A DNA stretch of 21,895 nt from an uncultured Spirochaetales bacterium (lineage in GTDB: Bacteria > Spirochaetota > Spirochaetia > Sphaerochaetales > Sphaerochaetaceae), in the NCBI GenBank assembly GCA_934276695.1, contig CAKQTF010000003.1:1-21895 (forward strand). Direction: 5' to 3'. The position numbers and the translations under genes are program-made. The first letter of the stretch is position 1, and each line of letters begins with the position of its first letter. Below are positions 16,338-21,895 of the stretch, piece after piece. The notes beneath the pieces were generated by a model, which searched no databases, was not told the DNA's origin, and saw only the letters and a program-made list of their open reading frames with translations.

Positions 16338-16481
16338 TAGTTAGACGTGACAAACTAAATAATTTTCATGAATCTTTCCGTCAGAAGGCCCTGAATAATA
16401 TTTACAGTACAACCACTTGCCAAGATTGCGTAAAATATTGCACAATGTTTATTGCTCTAGTGGGAAATCCGCAAAGCTCAA

Positions 16482-16571
16482 GGAGAGGTGCGAGAGAGGC
16501 CGAATCGGGCTCCCTGCTAAGGAGTTGACCTGGTAACCCTGGGTCCGGGGGTTCGAATCCCCCCCTCTCCG
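16482..16571 (+). tRNA. tRNA-Ser (anticodon GCT)
   Basis: A class II tRNA of 90 nt. The acceptor GGAGAGG (16482-16488) pairs with CCTCTCC (16564-16570), with discriminator G. The anticodon loop CTGCTAA between CTCCC and GGAG-type stem sides gives GCT, reading AGC/AGU. It has a long variable arm and a T arm GGGGG-TTCGAAT-CCCCC. CCA is not encoded. A terminator follows. Confidence 0.95.
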
Positions 16572-16575
16572 AGAT

Positions 16576-16606
16576 GGTCCTTATTTTCTGGTAAGGACCT
16601 TTTTTA
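16576..16606 (+). terminator. Intrinsic terminator of tRNA-Ser(GCT)
   Basis: A perfect 8-bp stem GGTCCTTA/TAAGGACC with an 8-base loop, followed by six T. Confidence 0.88.
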
Positions 16607-16621
16607 TTGCCAGCATCCACT

Positions 16622-16681
16622 GAAAATGGAAGAATCTGATATCCGAAAATGGAAGAATCTGATATCCGAAAATGGAAGAAT
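16622..16681 (+). repeat. 23-bp tandem repeat upstream of a DUF4143 ATPase
   Basis: Two exact copies of a 23-bp unit (16622-16644 and 16645-16667), beginning GAAAATGGAAGAAT and ending CTGATATCC, are followed by the first 14 bases of a third. They lie 39-98 bases before the ATPase start at 16720, in the promoter area. The join of units makes CCGAAAATGGAAGAATC, which resembles the arm sequence of the palindromes upstream of the other DUF4143 gene. Operator or repeat-element role is inferred. Confidence 0.8.
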
Positions 16682-16719
16682 TTATTGAATATTTCCTTTT
16701 CATAATTTAAAATGCAGAA

Positions 16720-18006
16720 ATGCAGCAAGAGATAAAGAAGAAATACAAACCAAGAATCGTTGATTCCCAGATCAGCAGATATCTGAATATATTCGGAGCT
16801 GTATGCATAGAAGGGCCAAAGTGGTGTGGGAAAACATGGACAGCCTCAATGCATTCAAACAGCGAATTGCTTATCGGTAGTCCTGAAGGAAACTTCCAGA
16901 CAAGGAAGTTCGCGGAATTGGCACCAGAAGCAAGTCTCAATGGAAATACCCCACGTCTTATTGATGAGTGGCAGGATGTACCACAGCTATGGGATGCTGT
17001 ACGTTCAGAAGTCGATAAGAGATCAGAAAAAGGACAGTTTATACTCACGGGTTCATCCACCCCTCAGATAAAAGGAATAATGCATAGTGGAACAGGACGT
17101 ATTGGAACTATAAGAATGAATACAATGTCGCTGTATGAATCAGGAGACTCTTCTGGACTGATTTCACTTAAATCGCTATGCCATGGAGAAATTGAAATGG
17201 CTCTGACCGGAGATGTAAGCCTTGATAAACTGATTTATCTGACTGTACGTGGAGGCTGGCCTGGTAATATCAAAGCAGATGAAAATGATGCACTCATTAT
17301 TCCACAATCATACATATCATCTGTAATCAATTATGATTTCAGCCGTGTAAACAATGGGGGTTATAGCAAGAGCAAGCTAGAACTGTTACTTAGATCGCTT
17401 GCTCGTAATGAAGGTACAACCGCAAGCAATAATAAAATTCTGAATGATATCACAGCTTCTGATGAAAAGCCTCTGGCAAAAGAAACACTTTCTTCGTATA
17501 TGGATATCCTTGAAAGACTGTTTCTGATAGAAAACCAAGCAGCTTTCTCATCAAACATACGGTCAACTGTGAGACTGAAGACCGCATCTAAAAGACATTT
17601 CTGTGATCCTTCACTTGCATGTGCAATCCTTGGAGCTACTCCGGAAAAGCTCAAAAAAAATCTGAATACTTTCGGATTTATGTTTGAAAGCCTAGTCGAA
17701 AGAGATCTTAGAATATATGCAGAATCCATAGGTGCCAGACTATATCATTACCAGGATTATTATGGAAAAGAGGTTGATGCAGTTATTGAATTGAATGATG
17801 GAAGCTGGTGTGCATTTGAGATAAAGCTAGGAGCAAACCAGATTGATGAAGCTGCAGATAACCTGCTTAAGATAAAGCATGCCATAGAGAATGATGCAAA
17901 AGGGAATCCACCCTCAGTTCTCTGTGTGATATGCGGTATGAGCAATGCATGCTATAAGCGTCCAGACGGTGTATTTGTAGTTCCTATAACAGCGCTGAAA
18001 GACTGA
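16720..18006 (+). CDS. AAA-type ATPase with DUF4143 nuclease-like domain
   Basis: A 428-residue protein of the AAA_14 + DUF4143 family, common in anaerobes and without an established function. Walker A GPKWCGKT is at 32-39, Walker B LIDEWQDVP at 80-88 and the sensor FILTGSST at 107-114. The C-terminal part has a PD-(D/E)XK nuclease-like core: D353 in KEVDAVIE and E367-I-K369 in CAFEIKLG. Catalytic residues look intact. The gene is preceded by 23-bp tandem repeats and has no clear ribosome binding site. It is more A+T-rich than the genes to its left, which suggests transfer. It is the first of three such ATPases and stands directly after a tRNA-Ser gene. Confidence 0.85.
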   Translation: MQQEIKKKYKPRIVDSQISRYLNIFGAVCIEGPKWCGKTWTASMHSNSELLIGSPEGNFQTRKFAELAPEASLNGNTPRLIDEWQDVPQLWDAVRSEVDKRSEKGQFILTGSSTPQIKGIMHSGTGRIGTIRMNTMSLYESGDSSGLISLKSLCHGEIEMALTGDVSLDKLIYLTVRGGWPGNIKADENDALIIPQSYISSVINYDFSRVNNGGYSKSKLELLLRSLARNEGTTASNNKILNDITASDEKPLAKETLSSYMDILERLFLIENQAAFSSNIRSTVRLKTASKRHFCDPSLACAILGATPEKLKKNLNTFGFMFESLVERDLRIYAESIGARLYHYQDYYGKEVDAVIELNDGSWCAFEIKLGANQIDEAADNLLKIKHAIENDAKGNPPSVLCVICGMSNACYKRPDGVFVVPITALKD

Positions 18007-18105
18007 ACTATCCATCAGATGCTGTATCAACTGACTGAGATTCAGTATTAACAAGCCAGTTATTCTATCTAATCAAAATTTGAGAAATCACGATTTGGTA
18101 TATAA

Positions 18106-18405
18106 AAGCATGGCTTCATTCATAGCAAGAAAAAAAATGAGCTGGATTTCTCAGAAGAAAAGTATGAATCGGAAAGCAGAATTGAATACTTATCAGATTG
18201 CAGAATATCAAAATCAGAAAAAATTAAAAATCTTATCCAGAATACGACAGGGAAAATAAATAAAAAAGAGATACTGGCTCAGTGTCCTGATATCAGCACC
18301 AAAACCATTGAAAGAGCTTTGGCTGATCTAGTAAAAAAAGGCCTGATAGAAAAAGTCGGAGCAAGCTCTGCTACAGCTTATGTGAGGATTCATGATAATA
18401 AATAA
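18106..18405 (+). pseudogene. Fic-type C-terminal winged-helix remnant
   Basis: An open frame of 99 codons without any start codon, bounded upstream by an in-frame stop at 18103-18105. The C-terminal half reads as a winged helix: INKKEILAQCPDISTKTIER, then LADLVKKGLIEKVG and ATAYVRI. This is the usual tail of larger Fic proteins, where the last strand normally reads GRSTAY. The catalytic Fic domain is absent, so it is a truncated relic. It differs from the Fic remnant at 10898-11177, which keeps the catalytic part. A winged helix of another family (for example of AlbA-type ATPases) is less likely but possible. Confidence 0.6.
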
Positions 18406-18795
18406 ACCTACTGACAATCTATGCGCATTGGCTATTTATCCAATAACAAGCTTTCTGCTGCAAGATTGATCAGCTACATGTCATCTATTGTTAGAGTCAG
18501 CAAAAAAATAACCTCCTAATCGGATTTTTGGTCCAACTAGAAGGTCTCAGGTCATTCTGAAAGGACTCTGTAACAAAAAATCAAAGATACTGAGTATGCA
18601 ACTCTTACAAATCTTTATAATACAATCTATGATAAGCGTGATAAATTGAGAATATTGGATAAATTGAATCTGTATGATCAGCTGTTAATCATCACTTCCG
18701 TGAAGAATTACAAAATACAGAAGCTATGGCATCTAATATAAAACCTGAACAGAAAAAACTTTATTCCCCATCTATGACATTATATGATATTATTA

Positions 18796-18828
18796 ACTCG
18801 AACACAATCGAGTCGGAGGAAACCGAGT
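18796..18828 (+). promoter_or_regulatory. Hairpin with alternative pairing over the start of the DUF234 ATPase
   Basis: ACTCGA (18796-18801) can pair with TCGAGT (18808-18813) across a six-base loop. A second CGAGT copy (18824-18828) covers the first two bases of the GTG start. Pairing of ACTCG with that distal copy would enclose the GGAGG at 18815-18819 and mask the start. This suggests translational control, not yet shown. Confidence 0.4.
18815..18819 (+). promoter_or_regulatory. Ribosome binding site fixing a GTG start
   Basis: GGAGG seven bases before the GTG at 18827. It is the strongest ribosome binding site in the accessory region and the reason for accepting a GTG start. Confidence 0.75.
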
Positions 18829-20206
18829 GAATTTCCATGGAAGGGGAAATGAGATTAAACTGCTTCAGAAGACTATTGAGAAGCCCGCGCTTGTAACTTG
18901 CATGATCTATGGCAGAAGAAGAATCGGGAAAAGCGAGCTGATAAAGCACGTAATAAGAAATACTGAGATCAAGAGCCTATATTACGAATGCAAAGAGACA
19001 ACCGAGCAGAACAACACAGAAAGTCTTTCATATCTGTTATCTGACCTCTTTGGTTTCCCTAAGCCTGTTTTCAGCAGCCTCGAAGAGCTTCTCTCGTTCC
19101 TATTCCGAAAAGCAGAAGAAAACCCATTGATTCTTGTCCTTGATGAGTACCCGTATTTAAGGAATACAGTGAAAGGCCTGGATAGCATTTTACAGAGCAT
19201 GATTGATAATTACAGAGGGAAAAGCCAGCTGAAGCTTATAATCTGTGGATCATACATAGAAGTGATGTTATCTTTGCTGCGCACAAAGAATCCTCTATTC
19301 GGCAGACTTGATAGGGTTATCAAGCTCACGGCTATGGACTATAAGGAATCATCTCTTTTCTATCCGGATTTCTCAGATGAAGATAAAGTACGGCTATATT
19401 GCACATTCGGCGGTATTCCTTATTACAACCGGCTGATAGATTCCAAGCTGTCTGTCAGGGAGAATATAATTGAGCTTATTGCATCTCCAGATGCAAGGCT
19501 TTCATCAGAAGTTCCGATGTATCTGAAATCAGAACTCAGCAGAATCACAAATGCAAATGAAGTAATAGAGGCATTAAGCAAAGGCTATTCTCGATACAGT
19601 GATATTCTGTCACAGTCCCACGTATCCAGCAGTCCTACGCTATCAGATGTTCTGGATAAGCTGGTAAACATGGAAATAGTATCAAAATCATCTCCTATAA
19701 ATGATGAGAACAATAAGAGGAAGACCGGCTATTATATCTCAGATCAGCTGACAATGTTCTACTATAGATACTGCTTCAGATATTCCTCACAGCTCAGTCT
19801 TATGGACTCGGATCTTTTTTATGATCGATTCATCGAGAAAGACTTTGAAGCAAGCTTTGTACCACGTGGCTTCGAAGCTATCTGCAAGGAATTCCTGATC
19901 AGACAAAACAGAGAAGGCAAATCAGAAGACATATTCGAAAAGATTGGAAAATACTGGTATGACAATCCGGAAGAAAAGACAAATGGGGAATTTGATATTG
20001 TAACAGAAAGCGAGAAAGGATATGCCTTCTATGAAGCAAAATCCAGGAAAGAGCCAATCTCACAGGAGATGATTGATAAGGAAATTGAACAGGTGCATAA
20101 AACAGGCCTGAACTGCTATCGTTATGGCTTCTTCTCCAGATCAGGATTTAAAGATATAACAGGAAAGAATCTTTTTCTGATTGAGCTGAAAGATCTCTAT
20201 CGCTGA
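18827..20206 (+). CDS. Archaeal-type P-loop ATPase with DUF234 nuclease-like domain
   Basis: A 459-residue protein of the ATPase_2 + DUF234 family. Walker A GRRRIGKS is at 29-36, Walker B LILVLDEYP at 101-109, a sensor-like IICGSY at 138-143 and a likely arginine finger R160 in LFGR. A winged-helix-like middle (about 240-300) precedes the C-terminal DUF234 region, with a nuclease-like core GEFDIV (D390) and E403-A-K405 in FYEAKSRK. It starts with GTG after a good GGAGG, and the stop of a short upstream ORF overlaps the start (GTGA). Function of the family is unknown; defence, toxin-like or mobile-element roles have been proposed for relatives. It is convergent with the third ATPase. Confidence 0.85.
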   Translation: MNFHGRGNEIKLLQKTIEKPALVTCMIYGRRRIGKSELIKHVIRNTEIKSLYYECKETTEQNNTESLSYLLSDLFGFPKPVFSSLEELLSFLFRKAEENPLILVLDEYPYLRNTVKGLDSILQSMIDNYRGKSQLKLIICGSYIEVMLSLLRTKNPLFGRLDRVIKLTAMDYKESSLFYPDFSDEDKVRLYCTFGGIPYYNRLIDSKLSVRENIIELIASPDARLSSEVPMYLKSELSRITNANEVIEALSKGYSRYSDILSQSHVSSSPTLSDVLDKLVNMEIVSKSSPINDENNKRKTGYYISDQLTMFYYRYCFRYSSQLSLMDSDLFYDRFIEKDFEASFVPRGFEAICKEFLIRQNREGKSEDIFEKIGKYWYDNPEEKTNGEFDIVTESEKGYAFYEAKSRKEPISQEMIDKEIEQVHKTGLNCYRYGFFSRSGFKDITGKNLFLIELKDLYR

Positions 20207-20367
20207 GCTCATTACTGGCTCTGAGTCCGCAAATCCATTGGAATTGTATCCATTAACAGAGAAAAGGTAAAAAGGAACCAGAAAGACAGTAGGCATTTTT
20301 GTTTCACCTACTCAATAAAAGATGCAGAAAACTACCAGTCTGTTCCAGGTTTCATGGAATATCTGGT

Positions 20368-21624
20368 TTACAGTCTAAGGCTGTTCTCATCAAGCAGGAA
20401 ATTTCTAAGTCCAATAGTGGCAATACCATTATCATCTCTTCTGACTTTGATATCATCACCTACAACTATGATTTTCCTGAATGAATCAGAAATGCTTAAT
20501 AGGCTTCGCTGTTCCTGATTGATTTTTTCAGATGATGAAAGTGCAAAAGCAGACTGTATATAATACTTTTCACTGCCTTTTACGGCAACAAAATCAACTT
20601 CAAGCTGCTTCTTTGAGTGTTTATTTCCTTCCCCAGCAACTTCATAGTGCTCTACAATTCCAATATCCACATGGTATCCACGGATCCTCAGTTCATTATA
20701 GATGATATTTTCCATAAGATGGGTCTGTTCAACCTGACGGAAGCCAAGACGTGCATTTCTCAGCCCCACATCTTCAAAATAATACTTTGAAGGGGACCCA
20801 ATATATTTCCTACCTTTGATATCATAACGGACAGATTTGCTTATCAGAAAAGAATCAATAAGATAATCAATGTAATTCTTGATTGTTTTATCGCTGATGG
20901 ACTTTCCTTTAACACTTCTGAAAGTCCGAACAAGCTTGCTCTGGTTTGTATAGCTGCCAATTGCAGATGCTAGTATATCCACCAGTTCATCAAGTTCTGC
21001 TGTATTGCGCACATTGTGGCGTTCAATAATATCTGAGATATAGACCTTCTGAAACAGAGAGCTCAGATACTCTGCTTTATCTTCCGGCGCATCCATCGAT
21101 AGAATCAGTGGCAATCCTCCATAGACAACATAATCATCCCAGGCTTCATCCAGTGTTCCGTGGTAAGCTGATACATATTCAGAAAAGCTCAGAGGAAATA
21201 CATGTATTTCATCGCCGCGGCCCCGGAACTGAGTAATCACATCAGACGACAGAAACTTTGAATTACTGCCTGTCACATAAACATCTGCATTGCGGATATG
21301 GAGAAGACTGTTAAGGACATCCTCAAACTCATCAAGATACTGAACCTCATCAAGAATGATATAGTAATCACCATCATCTATGATTTTTCCATCAATAAAC
21401 TGAAGCATTGCATCCGGATTGCGAAGATTCTTATTTCTGCGATCATCCAAAGCTGCTTCAATAATGTGGTCTTCTGGCACACCACTCTTAAGCAGATAAT
21501 CATGAAACAGATTAAATAGCAGATAAGATTTTCCGCATCTTCTCATACCTGTAACGACCTTGATCAGGCCATTTTTCTTTTTCCTAATCAGTTTATTTAA
21601 ATAAAGATCACGCTTTATCTCCAT
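20368..21624 (-). CDS. AAA-type ATPase with DUF4143 domain
   Basis: A 418-residue protein of the same AAA_14 + DUF4143 group as the gene at 16720. Walker A GMRRCGKS is at 26-33, Walker B YIILDEVQYL at 88-97, the sensor VTGSNSKFL at 117-125 and arginine residues FRGRG at 133-137. The C-terminal core reads QLEVDFVAV (E342, D344), but the position that is E-x-K in active nucleases is YIQSAF (Q357), so nuclease activity is doubtful. AGGGAG precedes the ATG by five bases. Two nested palindromes lie just upstream, the nearer only 10 bases from the start codon. Its orientation opposes the other two ATPases. The 161 bp to the convergent gene hold no feature beyond a weak inverted repeat. Confidence 0.87.
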   Translation of the reverse strand: MEIKRDLYLNKLIRKKKNGLIKVVTGMRRCGKSYLLFNLFHDYLLKSGVPEDHIIEAALDDRRNKNLRNPDAMLQFIDGKIIDDGDYYIILDEVQYLDEFEDVLNSLLHIRNADVYVTGSNSKFLSSDVITQFRGRGDEIHVFPLSFSEYVSAYHGTLDEAWDDYVVYGGLPLILSMDAPEDKAEYLSSLFQKVYISDIIERHNVRNTAELDELVDILASAIGSYTNQSKLVRTFRSVKGKSISDKTIKNYIDYLIDSFLISKSVRYDIKGRKYIGSPSKYYFEDVGLRNARLGFRQVEQTHLMENIIYNELRIRGYHVDIGIVEHYEVAGEGNKHSKKQLEVDFVAVKGSEKYYIQSAFALSSSEKINQEQRSLLSISDSFRKIIVVGDDIKVRRDDNGIATIGLRNFLLDENSLRL

Positions 21625-21634
21625 ATCCGCTCCC

Positions 21635-21674
21635 TATTCCGATATTAAGTGACAATTCACCTTTTCTCGGAATA
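21635..21674. repeat. 40-bp nested palindrome, copy A, upstream of DUF4143 ATPase
   Basis: Outer arms TATTCCGA (21635-21642) and TCGGAATA (21667-21674) are separated by 24 bp and enclose a second inverted repeat, AAGTGA...TCACCTT. It lies between the promoter area and the ribosome binding site of the gene starting at 21624, so it would be a hairpin in the leader or a protein-binding site. Confidence 0.75.
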
Positions 21675-21719
21675 CATTACATCAGACTTACACATAGAAA
21701 TCAATTATAAAAGCATTTC

Positions 21720-21759
21720 TATTCCGAAAGAAAGTGATTTTCCACCTTTTCTCGGAATA
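21720..21759. repeat. 40-bp nested palindrome, copy B
   Basis: The same outer arms TATTCCGA and TCGGAATA, 24-bp spacing and the same 3' block CACCTTTTCTCGGAATA as copy A, starting 85 bp further upstream of the ATPase. The inner arms are less perfect. Two conserved copies in tandem point to a regulatory or mobile small repeat. Confidence 0.75.
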
Positions 21760-21821
21760 GAGCTGCGATACCATGACACGCATTCCCATTGTAACGCTTA
21801 ATTAATGCTCTTTTATTCTCA

Positions 21822-21855
21822 TAAAAAAGAGCTACTGCCTATACAGCAATAGCTC
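21822..21855 (-). terminator. Intrinsic terminator of a gene beyond the right edge
   Basis: On the minus strand GAGCTA and CTG pair with CAG and TAGCTC around a short loop with a three-base bulge, followed by TTTTTTAT. It must end a minus-strand gene entering from the right. A frame stopping with TGA at 21877-21879 is a possible end of that gene, but too little is visible to call it. Confidence 0.65.
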
Positions 21856-21895
21856 TGCACATAGTTATGGCGACAATCAGGAGAACTCCTTAAGC

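Larger units (their letters stand above)
18574..18830 (+). pseudogene. Frameshifted helical ORF preceding the DUF234 ATPase
   Basis: No known family. One frame is open from 18574 to 18741 and reads as charged helices (TLTNLYNTIYDKRDKLRIL, then LDKLNLYDQL) without a start codon. A second frame is open from 18678 to 18830 and contains an ATG at 18726 that would give a 34-residue peptide ending NTIESEETE. Its stop TGA overlaps the GTG start of the ATPase as GTGA. The two frames look like one broken gene. The terminal 34 codons could still be translated and couple translation into the ATPase. The stretch 18406-18573 shows nothing recognisable. Confidence 0.35.

Noticed and set aside
16547..16571. 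tRNA-Ser(GCT) 3' end as a phage or island attachment site
   Set aside because: No second copy of the tRNA 3' sequence is present downstream in the window and no integrase gene is visible; an attachment site outside the window cannot be excluded.
16622..16681. Possible CRISPR array
   Set aside because: The 23-bp units are directly abutting with no spacers and only two and a half copies, and there are no cas genes.
16402..16728. 108-codon minus-strand ORF across tRNA-Ser(GCT) and the tandem repeats
   Set aside because: Antisense to a tRNA (GGFEPPDPG-type artefact) and to a terminator; repeated segment comes from the 23-bp repeats.
20303..20335. Inverted repeat AGTAGG/CCTACT-like between convergent ATPases as a terminator
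   Set aside because: Short arms, long loop and no T run on either side.
21877..21895. 3' end of a gene at the right edge
   Set aside because: Only a few codons before a TGA are visible; the terminator supports a gene there but the frame cannot be established.

Overview
The window looks like chromosomal DNA from a diderm, host- or anaerobe-associated bacterium, most likely a spirochaete (Treponema/Sphaerochaeta-like). This is inference. It rests on an outer-membrane-type beta-barrel protein beside a LolA-like protein, moderate GC, heavy use of AGA/AGG and ATA codons, and tRNA genes without encoded CCA. No marker gene fixes the taxon.

Layout. 1-797 (-) is the N-terminal part of a GH28 polygalacturonase-type enzyme cut by the window edge, divergent from a TIM-barrel sugar isomerase/epimerase (922-1803, +). 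1846-3637 (-) is a nucleoside-salvage pair, deoC followed by an enlarged thymidine kinase. 3803-6178 (+) is a tightly overlapping trio: a membrane-anchored zinc-ribbon Nudix hydrolase, an aldo/keto reductase and a YigZ/IMPACT protein. 6167-7540 (-) is a membrane M28 peptidase. A tRNA-Ser(TGA) with its own promoter and terminator follows. 7852-9768 (-) is an exported alpha/beta hydrolase plus a second aldo/keto reductase, divergent from a LysR regulator (9904-10800) with a perfect T-N11-A site between them.

10801-11272 holds no intact gene, only the decayed catalytic part of a Fic protein. 11273-16301 (-) is the most coherent system: a LolD-type ATPase, two FtsX/LolE-type permeases, a periplasmic LolA-like protein and an exported beta-barrel protein. 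These are almost all overlapping and are preceded by a palindrome at the promoter. It looks like one inner-to-outer-membrane transport line.

After tRNA-Ser(GCT) (16482-16571) the character changes to a visibly more A+T-rich accessory region. It holds three P-loop ATPases with C-terminal nuclease-like domains (two DUF4143 type, one DUF234 type), broken remnants (a Fic-type winged helix and a frameshifted helical ORF), and repeat or palindrome arrays immediately upstream of the two DUF4143 genes that share a core motif. The right edge carries a minus-strand terminator for a gene outside the window.
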